This document shows, piece after piece, positions 17,631 to 26,806 of a stretch of DNA of 64,000 nt. The notes under the pieces are model-generated. The model had not been told where the DNA came from, made no database searches, and worked only from the letters and a program-made list of their open reading frames with translations. Source of the DNA: Cellulophaga sp. 20_2_10 (GTDB lineage Bacteria; Bacteroidota; Bacteroidia; Flavobacteriales; Flavobacteriaceae); assembly GCF_023476645.1 (NCBI RefSeq), contig NZ_JAMCOJ010000002.1, forward strand, positions 405,561-469,560, in the 5' to 3' direction. The first letter of the stretch is position 1; the number at the start of each line of letters is the position of its first letter. The translations under genes were made by a program, and so were the position numbers.

Positions 17631-20600
17631 ATGGGTAAAAAAGTATATATAGTAATAGTACTATTTTTGTGTTTTTTATATGTGTCTAATGCACAGGAGA
17701 AAACACTGAATTACTCTCAGAAATTAACAATTTCAGAGGGCTTAGCTCATAACGGAGTAACTTCAATATTAGAAGACTCTAGAGGTTTTTTATGGCTTGG
17801 TACGTATGAGGGTTTAAATAAGTACAATGGGTACGAGTTTAAAGTTTATAAAAATACTTTAGAACAAAACATTTTAACCAGCAACCGTGTACGTACTATT
17901 AGTGAAGATTTAAAAGGTAATATTTGGATTGGTACAGACCAAGGTGTGTCTATTTACAATTATGAACAAGAGGCGTTTACTAAACTATACTCTAATAAAG
18001 AACTAGGTAAAGGTAATAATGGTCCCGTAGTTCGTAAAATACTAATAAACAAAAAACACAACTTAGTTTTTTGTGCCACAGAAGGCAACGGAGTTTTAAT
18101 TTTTAAGGACGATTATACTTTTGTTAATCAGTTTTTTTTACCAGGAGGCTCAGAGAATAAAGATATTTCATACCTAGATGCTGTAGCTTTAGATGAAGAT
18201 AACTACCTTTTTTCTACCTCTAGTGGTTTGGTGCTTTATAATATAGAAAAAGCAAAATTTAAAAAAGTTTTAAGCAAGCGTATCTTAACTAGTCCTGCTA
18301 TTTTAAAGGTAGATGATAAAACAATTATTGCCGCTTGTTCTACAGGAGTTTCTGTGGTTACGTTTAAAAAAGAAAACGATTCTTTTTCTGTGCAATTGAA
18401 AGAGAGAAAGCTACAGGATAATCAATTTAATAGTATTTCTAAAGACAAACTAGGTAATATATGGTTGGGAACTTATACAGATGGCGTAGTGCGTATAGAC
18501 AATGTATCAGACTTTATAAATAAAGGAAACCCTGTAACATCATCTTTTTATTTTGAAAAAGGTTTAATGCGTGTAAGTGCTATTGCGGCTGCAACTACTA
18601 CGGGTTGTTGGGTGTCTACTTTTAATGAAGGTATTTATAAGTTTGATGTAGATGAAAATCCCTTTAAAAAATACACAACAGATCTTAATTACAAGCACGG
18701 TCTGTTTTCTAATAATATCTCCTCTATTTCTGCTTTAGATACCAATAGAGTTTATGTAACTGCCAGTAGAGGCGGAGTAGGACTTTTTAACACTAAAACA
18801 AGTAGTTTTGAACCTTTGCCTTTTTCTTTGCCAGAAAAATATAAACTCAGAGTTGCTGGCTTTTTTGTAGACTCCAAAGAAAACTTTTGGATTCAGATTA
18901 CCAATTCTGGTCTTTTTAGAATTAAAAATGGAGAAACTGAATTAAAAAAAGTTTTAATTAATAATAAGGTTGACAAAGAATTTTTTAGACCAAGGAGAAT
19001 TACTGAAGATAAAGAAGGTAATATTTGGATGGTTTTTGCAGATGAAGTTTTTAAAATAAAATTAGATGCCAAAGGAGAAATTATTAAAATAGAATCTTTA
19101 TTTGATAATCCTTTTTTTAAAGATAATCAGCCCTCGTTATCTAGAGTTATGTATGTAGATCCTCTATATAATTATGTTTGGTTGGGGACAGATTTAGATG
19201 GTTTATACAGAATTAATAATTCTAGCAAAAATTTAAAAGATGCTAAAATAAAACAATTTCTAAATGATAAAAACGACAGTTTATCTCTGTCAAGTAACTT
19301 TGTAACATCTTTGGTGAGGTTGTCTAATGATGAGCTCTGGCTGGGTACAGAAGGCGGAGGTATTTGTTATGTAGAAAAAAGTAGTAGTACAAAACCAAAA
19401 TTTGTTCCGTATACAGAAAAGCAAGGTTTATCTAACAATGTGGTTAAAAGTCTTTTGGCAGATGATAAAAATAACCTGTGGATTTCTACCAATATAGGCT
19501 TAAATAAGTTTGATGTTAAAGAAAGACGTTTCAGAAATTTTAATAAATCTGATGGATTACCTTTTGAGGATTTTTGGTATGCTAGTACAAAACTGAAGAA
19601 CGGTAAATTTATATTTTCTGGATTAGACGGATTTTGTTTTTTTAATCCTAATGAAATATCTAACCAAGAAAGCTTGCCTAAATTACAGTTTGATGATTTT
19701 AAAATTTTTAATAAAAATATTTTTCCCGGTGATACCATAAATAATAGAGTTTTATTAGATAAGCGTATAGGAGATATTAATAAAATTCAATTAAAACACA
19801 ACGAGAATGTTTTTTCTTTAGAAGTAGCAAGTCTTCATTTCTCTAACACTAGAAATCACAATATAAAATATAGGTTGCTACCATTAAATAAACAGTGGAT
19901 AGAGGTTCCTTCTAATCAAAAAACAATTTATTACAATGGGTTGCAACCAGGAGAATATGAGCTAAGTGTTATGGCATCTAATTCTTTAAATGAATGGACG
20001 GCTCCCAAAAATCTTAAAATAGAAATTTTACCTCCTTTTTGGAAAACTACCTGGGCTTACCTTTTATACGCATTGCTTACTATTTGCTTTATATATGTAG
20101 TTGTACGTATTATTTTAAAAATACAATCTCTAAACCATAAGGTAGAGATAGAAAAATTAGAGAAGAGTAATGTTAATGAGGTTAATGAAGCTAAACTTCG
20201 GTTTTTTGCAAACATATCTCATGAAATAAAAACACCACTTACACTTATTTCTAGACCACTAGATATTTTAGCAGACCGATTTAAAAATAATGAAGATGCT
20301 AGTGAAAAACTTCATCTTGTGATGAGGCAATCAAAAAAAATTCAGCAATTAATAGAGCAAGTCTTAGATTTTAGAAGGGCAGATGCTAACCTATTAAAAA
20401 TGAATTATTCTAGATTTGGTTTTGATGGTTTTGTAAAAGACCTAATTATAGATTTTAACTTTTTGGCAGAAAACGATTCTAAAAAGTTAGTAGTAGAAAA
20501 AGGAGATTGTAGAATAACTGTAGCGGCAGATAAAGATAAATTAGAAAAGGTTTTTAATAACTTGCTTAGTAATGCATTTAAGTATACAAGTTCTGATGAT

Positions 20601-21767
20601 GTTATTACCATATCTTATAAAAGTGTAGATAAGGATTTAATTGTAACGGTAAAGGACACAGGTAGAGGTATAGACAGTGTAGATTTAGAGCATATTTTTG
20701 AGCGTTTTTATCAATCTCAAAAAGAAAACAATACCCACATAAGTGGTTCTGGTATAGGTTTGGCTTTTTCTAAGCGCTTGGTAGAAATGCACTATGGTTT
20801 TATTAAGGCAGAAAGTGAAGTTGGTAAAGGAACGGTAATTACCGTTAGGTTGCCAATTGTAAAAAGCAATTTGCCTACAGATAAAGATGTTCCAGAAGAT
20901 TTAGACCTTCCAAAAGAAAAAGAAGTAACCATAAATAATAAGTTAATACAAGAGAACTCGCCAGCTAAAATTATTGCTACAGGAGATTTTTCCGATTCAT
21001 TAATTTTTTATGCTGAAGACAATTTAGAAATGAGAAATTTTGTATCTAAATTATTGTCTAAGTTTTTTAAAGTAAAAACCTTTAGAAATGGTAAAGAATG
21101 TTTAGATGCTATGGAAGATGAGTGGCCAGACATTGTAATTAGTGATGTTCAAATGCCAGAGATGAATGGATTAGATTTATGTTTACGTATTAAATCTGAT
21201 TTAAAAACAAGTCATATTCCAGTAATATTACTAACCGCTTTAAGCAATATAGAAGATCATTTACAAGGGATAAGAGATGGTGCAGATGCATACATAAAAA
21301 AGCCATTTAATGTACAACGTTTAATTACAAATACAGAAGCATTGTTATCTACACGTAAACAACTTAGAGAGCGGTATCAAATAGGTATACCTTTAACTAA
21401 GGAGAATAATAAAAATAATAGAAACGATAATGCCTTTTTGGAAAAGTTATATAGTTTAATTGAAGAAAACTTAGACAATCAAGAGTTCGATTTAAATAGC
21501 CTTGCTAAAGAATTGTATTTAAACAGAACGCATTTTTATCAAAAAGTAAAGGTGCTTACCAACCAAACACCGTTTGAGCTTTTAAAAATTTACAGACTTA
21601 AAAAAGCAGCAGAGTTACTTAGTCAAAAAGGACTAGCGGTTAACGAGGTGTATATTATGACAGGATTTAAAAGTAGAACGCATTTTGCTAAAATTTTTAA
21701 AGAGAAGTATAATATTTCTCCAGGGAAGTATGCGGCAGAGATTAATAAAAAATACGAGTCAGAGTAA
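17631..21767 (+). CDS. Hybrid two-component system sensor-regulator HTCS-2
   Basis: This complete 1378-residue HTCS has a signal peptide (1-22, ending SNAQ), periplasmic Reg_prop propellers (about 28-700) and a Y_Y_Y domain (about 725-790). A transmembrane helix lies at about 803-828. The kinase H-box (SHEIKTPLTLI) is near 864, and the ATPase domain (DTGRGIDSVD, GSGIGLAFSKR) is at about 966-1076. The receiver spans about 1124-1236 with its Asp near 1170 (DIVISDVQMPEMNG). An AraC-type helix-turn-helix domain is at about 1270-1376. All signalling residues are present. It has the same length as HTCS-1, but the sequences are clearly different, so it is no recent copy. It stands at the head of the enzyme-rich plus-strand region and probably activates it in response to a galactan oligosaccharide. 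Confidence 0.95.
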   Translation: MGKKVYIVIVLFLCFLYVSNAQEKTLNYSQKLTISEGLAHNGVTSILEDSRGFLWLGTYEGLNKYNGYEFKVYKNTLEQNILTSNRVRTISEDLKGNIWIGTDQGVSIYNYEQEAFTKLYSNKELGKGNNGPVVRKILINKKHNLVFCATEGNGVLIFKDDYTFVNQFFLPGGSENKDISYLDAVALDEDNYLFSTSSGLVLYNIEKAKFKKVLSKRILTSPAILKVDDKTIIAACSTGVSVVTFKKENDSFSVQLKERKLQDNQFNSISKDKLGNIWLGTYTDGVVRIDNVSDFINKGNPVTSSFYFEKGLMRVSAIAAATTTGCWVSTFNEGIYKFDVDENPFKKYTTDLNYKHGLFSNNISSISALDTNRVYVTASRGGVGLFNTKTSSFEPLPFSLPEKYKLRVAGFFVDSKENFWIQITNSGLFRIKNGETELKKVLINNKVDKEFFRPRRITEDKEGNIWMVFADEVFKIKLDAKGEIIKIESLFDNPFFKDNQPSLSRVMYVDPLYNYVWLGTDLDGLYRINNSSKNLKDAKIKQFLNDKNDSLSLSSNFVTSLVRLSNDELWLGTEGGGICYVEKSSSTKPKFVPYTEKQGLSNNVVKSLLADDKNNLWISTNIGLNKFDVKERRFRNFNKSDGLPFEDFWYASTKLKNGKFIFSGLDGFCFFNPNEISNQESLPKLQFDDFKIFNKNIFPGDTINNRVLLDKRIGDINKIQLKHNENVFSLEVASLHFSNTRNHNIKYRLLPLNKQWIEVPSNQKTIYYNGLQPGEYELSVMASNSLNEWTAPKNLKIEILPPFWKTTWAYLLYALLTICFIYVVVRIILKIQSLNHKVEIEKLEKSNVNEVNEAKLRFFANISHEIKTPLTLISRPLDILADRFKNNEDASEKLHLVMRQSKKIQQLIEQVLDFRRADANLLKMNYSRFGFDGFVKDLIIDFNFLAENDSKKLVVEKGDCRITVAADKDKLEKVFNNLLSNAFKYTSSDDVITISYKSVDKDLIVTVKDTGRGIDSVDLEHIFERFYQSQKENNTHISGSGIGLAFSKRLVEMHYGFIKAESEVGKGTVITVRLPIVKSNLPTDKDVPEDLDLPKEKEVTINNKLIQENSPAKIIATGDFSDSLIFYAEDNLEMRNFVSKLLSKFFKVKTFRNGKECLDAMEDEWPDIVISDVQMPEMNGLDLCLRIKSDLKTSHIPVILLTALSNIEDHLQGIRDGADAYIKKPFNVQRLITNTEALLSTRKQLRERYQIGIPLTKENNKNNRNDNAFLEKLYSLIEENLDNQEFDLNSLAKELYLNRTHFYQKVKVLTNQTPFELLKIYRLKKAAELLSQKGLAVNEVYIMTGFKSRTHFAKIFKEKYNISPGKYAAEINKKYESE

Positions 21768-21920
21768 AAAAAAGCCGGTTTTTAATGGTTTTTACTGAAA
21801 ACTACATTAAATGTATGTTTAAGTACATAAAAAGGTAGAAACTAAGCTTTCTTTACAATGTAAGGCTAGCATTATAGCACTTACAGAATTAGTTTTTATT
21901 TTGAGTTACTATTGAAAATG

Positions 21921-21950
21921 AAAAGGTGCTTTGCGCCTTTTTATTTTTTT
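21921..21950 (+). terminator. Terminator after HTCS-2
   Basis: A short GC-containing stem, AAAAGGTGC with GCGCCTTTT (allowing one G-U pair) and a TTT loop, is followed by TTATTTTTTT. It lies about 150 bp after the HTCS-2 stop and separates it from the enzyme operon. Confidence 0.7.
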
Positions 21951-22002
21951 ATAAAAGTACTGTTAACTCAATTTCTAAAATAACCACTTTAGACCAATTA
22001 AA

Positions 22003-24822
22003 ATGAAAAAAGTAAAGCTGTTTTTAGTCTTTGTATTGTTTGCTGGTGTTTTTATAATGCAGGCTCAACTAGAAAAGATCGACTTTAAAAATAAAGGTAT
22101 TGCCAGTATAGAAACAGGGTACACAATTACAAAAGTTCGTACGGCATTAAAGAAAAACAAAACATATATAGTAGCTACTAGTTTTGAAGGTGCAGTCTTG
22201 GGTATTTCTTATGAAGGTAAAATTCTTTGGAAAAACGAATTGTCTGGCTTTATGAACCACGATATATGGTGCCAAGATATAAATGGAGATGGCGTAGATG
22301 AAATTTTAACAGCTAACGCAGATGGTACCATTTATTGTTTAAATAGTAAGGGAAAATTACTATGGAAGTTTAAAAAGAATTCTGCTCCTATGTATGCTGT
22401 TTGTGTTGTTAAAAAAGGAGGTAAGGCATACGTTGTAGCTGGTGGTTTTGATAAGAGTATATATTACATATCTTCAACCGGAGAAATGGTTAAAGAGCTT
22501 AAATCATCTACCTATTCTATAGAAAAACCTTGGGCGCAGTTAAAAAAAGACTTGCCAGAAAGTAATGTATCTACAGCTAATTTTATAAGACCAATACCTC
22601 AAAAAAATGGGGATGATGTTTTAGCTGTTTTAGGGACTAACAATCATATGAATGTACCAGGAACAATGTATTTGTTTAAGCCACTAGAAGATGTGCCATT
22701 TAGAAAAGATAAGTTAGCAATAAAAGGTAAAAGAGTACGGGTAATAGGACATTTTGCTGTAGATGATGCAGTTGTAGAAGGAGAACAAACGGTAATTTTG
22801 GGTACCTCTGCACACTCTAATGATAGTGCTCTTTTATTATACAACCCACAAACCGGGAAGGTCACATACCATAAAAATACTAAAATACCTTTTGGGTATG
22901 ATGTTACACATACAGTAACTATTAAAGACAATAATAAGACACTTTTTTTAACACGTGTTAGAAACCAAATTAGATTATTAGATCTTAATTTAAATGAAAA
23001 AAAGGTTGAGCGTATTCTAGGTAAATATGCCTTTAATGACCTATGGAAAGACCCAAAAACTGGCTATGTTATTTTGGCTAGTGCGCAAAGTGGTGGTAGT
23101 AGTATTCATGTAATTAACCCTAATAAAAAATCTTGGAAAAAGGATTTTGAAAAGTTGACGCCTCCTGGTAAAATAGCTTCAATAGTCGCAAATACAAAAG
23201 CAACAAGAGAAGATTTAAAAAAATATACTGCTAATAAGTCTAAAAGAACGCAATTGCCTGTTTATTTAATGACAGAGAAGGTGCCTTCTTCTTTAGAGTC
23301 TCTAAAAAATGAAATAACCAATAATTACCCAAGTCCGGTGTTTTTAAACTCTAAACACTTGCCAGAAGTAGAAAATTGGGATAGATCTATTTTAACAAAT
23401 GAGAAATTTAGAAAAAAGAGAGACCGTAGAAAAAAGTATGTGTTAAGTCAGCAACAGGTAGTAGATTTAATTACTAAAGAATATGCAAATGCTCCTGGTT
23501 TGGCGTATTGGGCCGGACACGGAAACGATCCTTATATGTTTAGTTTAGCTACAACTAAAAAGGTTTTAGATGCTGCTAATGGTAAAAAAACGGTTCTTAT
23601 TTATCCAGAGATGGAAGACCATTCTGAAGATTTAAATTTTGTGGTTAACAATTTATTGTATCCATTAGCAACCTACGCTAAAGATAAAAATGCTTCTATA
23701 TTTTTACGATCTAAAAATGTATTTTGGTTAGGATCTAATTATTTAGATGCTTGGTCTGGCTTAATGTCTGGTACTTATGCAGATGTTTTTGTACCTGCTA
23801 TGGAAGAAACTACAGATAAAACGATGGAGCTTAGTTTGGCTGGGAGAACTGGTATGTGGGCCAGTGGTGCTGTAAATTCTTGGGGTACGCGGGCTGTTCC
23901 AGATAATACTGCTTTTGATAGGTCTAGACAGTACGGCTCGCAACAACTACCAAATCATTTTTTAAGAATGCTAATTTTTCATACCGCAAATGGTGCACAA
24001 TACATAAATAATTTTGCTGTAGACCAAGAGTATTTAAGCGTGTATTGGGAGTTAATAGCTAAAGGTGTTTTGTTTGTTCCGAAACGAGAGGAAATAGTAA
24101 GTTTTTCTCCGGTACATTTAAGTATGAAGTCGCCAAATGAGCACTTTTTAGAAGATGGATCTAACGTAAAATGGACTATAAAATATAATGAAGAATTTGA
24201 AAAAAACAATCCTTTTGTTTTTAGTAGGATGAATGGTTCTTGGCCAGGTGCTCCCGTAACAGAATGGGATTTTTCTAAATATGCAGCAGGTGTAAAAGAG
24301 CGTAGATTAAATTTTTTAGCGCCCTATAATAATGGTTTAGTTTTAATTACTCCACCACAAGAAGGTATTTTTGCCACTAAAAATGTGGCTAGAGGTTCTT
24401 TAAAATCTCATTTGCATCCTTTATATAAAAATATAACTAAAGAATATATTACAGATGGGGAATCTTACTTTTCAAAAGATGGTAAGCAAACATATGCGGC
24501 AGATACATACTATAAAACAGTAGAAAAATCTATAAAAGAAAGTGCAAAACTTTTACCTATTACCGTAGACGGTGATGTTGCTTGGGTGGTTGCTCAAATT
24601 GCACCAAAAACACTTAGGTTAACGCTTATAGATAATGGGTATCTTAACCCAAGTAATAAACAGGCAACTATACACTTTAATACTGTTGCTCCTGTAAAAA
24701 TAACAGACGTTTTAAATAAAGAAATTTTTAAGGTTAAAGGTGAAGCTGCATCAACAACAATAAATGTTCCTTTGGGCTTATTTCGTTTTATAGATGTTGA
24801 GCTAGCCAAAGAGTTAAAATAA
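22003..24822 (+). CDS. Secreted beta-propeller enzyme, candidate GH150 lambda-carrageenase (copy 1)
   Basis: This 939-residue protein has a signal peptide (1-22, ending MQAQ). The N-terminal part (about 25-370) has PQQ/FG-GAP-like propeller repeats such as GAVLGISYEGKILWKNE, DINGDGVDEILTANADGTIY and LNSKGKLLWKFK. The large C-terminal part (about 400-939) has no common fold that I can name. It carries conserved patches shared with the 881-residue paralogue at 45976: WAGHGNDPYMF (near 505), VLIYPEMEDHSEDL, and LAGRTGMWASGAVN. From memory, characterised lambda-carrageenases (GH150) are about 940 residues with an N-terminal propeller and a novel catalytic C-terminus. Size and layout agree, and the sulfatase, GH110 and galactose neighbours support a lambda-carrageenan-like substrate. 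Family membership is inferred and needs a profile search. Confidence 0.6.
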   Translation: MKKVKLFLVFVLFAGVFIMQAQLEKIDFKNKGIASIETGYTITKVRTALKKNKTYIVATSFEGAVLGISYEGKILWKNELSGFMNHDIWCQDINGDGVDEILTANADGTIYCLNSKGKLLWKFKKNSAPMYAVCVVKKGGKAYVVAGGFDKSIYYISSTGEMVKELKSSTYSIEKPWAQLKKDLPESNVSTANFIRPIPQKNGDDVLAVLGTNNHMNVPGTMYLFKPLEDVPFRKDKLAIKGKRVRVIGHFAVDDAVVEGEQTVILGTSAHSNDSALLLYNPQTGKVTYHKNTKIPFGYDVTHTVTIKDNNKTLFLTRVRNQIRLLDLNLNEKKVERILGKYAFNDLWKDPKTGYVILASAQSGGSSIHVINPNKKSWKKDFEKLTPPGKIASIVANTKATREDLKKYTANKSKRTQLPVYLMTEKVPSSLESLKNEITNNYPSPVFLNSKHLPEVENWDRSILTNEKFRKKRDRRKKYVLSQQQVVDLITKEYANAPGLAYWAGHGNDPYMFSLATTKKVLDAANGKKTVLIYPEMEDHSEDLNFVVNNLLYPLATYAKDKNASIFLRSKNVFWLGSNYLDAWSGLMSGTYADVFVPAMEETTDKTMELSLAGRTGMWASGAVNSWGTRAVPDNTAFDRSRQYGSQQLPNHFLRMLIFHTANGAQYINNFAVDQEYLSVYWELIAKGVLFVPKREEIVSFSPVHLSMKSPNEHFLEDGSNVKWTIKYNEEFEKNNPFVFSRMNGSWPGAPVTEWDFSKYAAGVKERRLNFLAPYNNGLVLITPPQEGIFATKNVARGSLKSHLHPLYKNITKEYITDGESYFSKDGKQTYAADTYYKTVEKSIKESAKLLPITVDGDVAWVVAQIAPKTLRLTLIDNGYLNPSNKQATIHFNTVAPVKITDVLNKEIFKVKGEAASTTINVPLGLFRFIDVELAKELK

Positions 24823-24941
24823 GCTTTGCTTAAGATAGTATGGTGTTTATTATTTAGAACTACATTTTATTTATTTACAAGTACAAACAAGAACAAACTC
24901 ATAATTAAGTTTACGTTAAGTAAAAACTTAAAAATATAATT

Positions 24942-25253
24942 ATGAAAATTGTAAAAATCACTTTGGTGCTATGCTCTTTGTGTTTTGCGACTTCCGCTAT
25001 TGCACAGGATAAAGAGGCCAAAACTAAAAAGAAATTTAGTAGGATAGATACCAATAAGGATAACGCAATTGACATAGCAGAAATAACTACTTTCTACAAA
25101 GATAAAACCAATAAAAAAGGAGAGAAAATTGATGCAGAATTATTGTTTCTTGGTTTGGATGCGGATGCAAATAATAGTATTACTCTTCAAGAGTTTGGAC
25201 AAAAAGTAAATTGGAAAGCAGCCAAAGAAAAGAGAAAAGCCAATAAGAAGTAG
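24942..25253 (+). CDS. Small secreted EF-hand protein
   Basis: This 103-residue protein has a signal peptide (1-21, ending SAIAQ) and two EF-hand calcium loops: DTNKDNAIDIAE (residues 36-47) and DADANNSITLQE (73-84). Both have acidic residues at the first and twelfth loop positions. The tail is rich in lysine. It is probably a periplasmic or surface calcium-binding protein. It lies between the GH150-like gene and the first sulfatase gene on the same strand. Sulfatases of family S1 need calcium, so a role in calcium supply is possible but speculative. It has no catalytic domain. Confidence 0.8.
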   Translation: MKIVKITLVLCSLCFATSAIAQDKEAKTKKKFSRIDTNKDNAIDIAEITTFYKDKTNKKGEKIDAELLFLGLDADANNSITLQEFGQKVNWKAAKEKRKANKK

Positions 25254-25302
25254 AGCTACTTTCTTCAGTTAAAATAGTAATATCAATTTATACCCTTATC
25301 AA

Positions 25303-26793
25303 ATGAAGTGTGTTTTAAAAAAGGTAACTTTTATTGCTTTTAGTGTTCTTGCATTAGCTAGTTGCGACACTAACAAAAACGATAAAAAAACAGAAAATAA
25401 AGTAGCAGATATAATTGCGAACCCAGCAGCACCAAATATAATTTTATTTGTAGCAGATGATCACGGTATAGATGCTTTAGGTGCTTATGGTAATACTGTA
25501 ATAAAAACCCCAAACTTAGATAAGTTGGCTACAGAAGGCACAAAATATACAAATGCCTATTGTACAAGTGCTAGTTGTGCGGCCAGTAGATCTGTAATAT
25601 TAACGGGTAAATTTGGACACGCAACTGGGTCTTATGGTCACGTGCATGACTATCATCATTTTAGTACGTATGACTCTATTACCTCATTACCAATTTTATT
25701 AAGTAAAGCCGGTTATGAAACTGCTCGTATAGGTAAGTATCATGTGGCTCCAGAAAAGGTATATCATTTTAATACTGTTCTAGAGGCAAATCCAAGAAAT
25801 ACAGTAGAAATGGCAGATAAATGCGCAAGTGTATTAAAATCTGATAAACCATTTTTTCTATATTTCTGTACAGATGATCCCCACCGTGGACAACCTTTTA
25901 CTCCAGAGGAATGGGATGTGCCAAACAGCTTTGGTAATAAAAAAGAAGGGTATAAAGATGTAGAAACGGTTACCTATAATCCAGATGATGTTTTAGTGCC
26001 ATCATTTTTACCAAATACCAAGCAAACAAGAGAAGAAATTGCCCAGTATTACCAAAGTATTTCTAGAATAGATCAGGGTTTTGGTAAGCTTATGGCAATG
26101 CTAAAGGCAGAAGGTAAAGATAAAAACACTGTTGTTATTTATATTTCAGATAACGGAATGGCATTTCCAGGAGCCAAAACTTCTGTGCATGAACCAGGAA
26201 TTAAATTACCGTGTATTATAAAAGATCCAACTGTTAAGGAAACAAATGTAACAAGCAGCGCAATGGTTTCTTGGGTAGATTTAACGCCAACTATTTTAGA
26301 TATGGCTAAAGTAAACTACAATAAAAATAAGTTTCACGGTACTTCTTTTAAATCTACAATTGGAAAAAATGAAGCAAAAGATTTTAATGAAATTTATGCG
26401 TCACATACGTTTCATGAAATTACAATGTATTACCCAATGCGTGTGGTTAGGAGTAACAATTACAAACTTATTTGGAATATAGCTTACCGCTTAGAGTATC
26501 CTTTTGCATCAGACCTTTGGGCATCTTCTACGTGGCAAAGTGTGTACAGAACGCACCAAGAGTATTTTGGGCCTAAAAAAGTAAAAGACTTTTTGTTTAG
26601 ACCAGAGTTTGAGCTTTATGATTTAGATAAAGATCCTAATGAGTTAAACAATTTAGCAGATAAAGAAGCTTATAAAAACACATTAGAAAGTTTAAAAACG
26701 AAGCTTAAAAATTTTCAGACAAAAACATCAGATCCTTGGAAAATTATGTGGAACCATGATGCAACGTTACAAGGAACAGGAGTAAACTTATAA
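25303..26793 (+). CDS. S1-family sulfatase, SGSH (sulfamidase)-like lipoprotein
   Basis: This 496-residue lipoprotein has a signal ending LALASC (Cys21). The formylglycine motif is CAASR with Cys92, followed by the helper region LTGKFGHATGSYGH. Calcium-binding residues lie in LFVADDHG, and DNGMAFPGAKTSVHEPG is the later metal and sulfate-binding segment. The course of the protein (VHDYHHFSTYDSITSLPILLSKAGYETARIGKYHV, then PFFLYFCTDDPHRG) resembles human heparan N-sulfatase and bacterial S1_8-type enzymes. In this setting an O-sulfated galactose residue is a more plausible target than N-sulfate. The motif needs an anaerobic-type maturase or FGE encoded elsewhere. It is 13 bp ahead of the GH110-like gene, and the two are surely co-expressed. 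Confidence 0.92.
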   Translation: MKCVLKKVTFIAFSVLALASCDTNKNDKKTENKVADIIANPAAPNIILFVADDHGIDALGAYGNTVIKTPNLDKLATEGTKYTNAYCTSASCAASRSVILTGKFGHATGSYGHVHDYHHFSTYDSITSLPILLSKAGYETARIGKYHVAPEKVYHFNTVLEANPRNTVEMADKCASVLKSDKPFFLYFCTDDPHRGQPFTPEEWDVPNSFGNKKEGYKDVETVTYNPDDVLVPSFLPNTKQTREEIAQYYQSISRIDQGFGKLMAMLKAEGKDKNTVVIYISDNGMAFPGAKTSVHEPGIKLPCIIKDPTVKETNVTSSAMVSWVDLTPTILDMAKVNYNKNKFHGTSFKSTIGKNEAKDFNEIYASHTFHEITMYYPMRVVRSNNYKLIWNIAYRLEYPFASDLWASSTWQSVYRTHQEYFGPKKVKDFLFRPEFELYDLDKDPNELNNLADKEAYKNTLESLKTKLKNFQTKTSDPWKIMWNHDATLQGTGVNL

Positions 26794-26806
26794 TAGCAAT
26801 CTTTAA

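Noticed and set aside
7076-21767. Recent duplication of the HTCS genes because both are 1378 residues long
   Set aside because: The sequences differ throughout, including in motifs and domain borders; equal length is coincidence.
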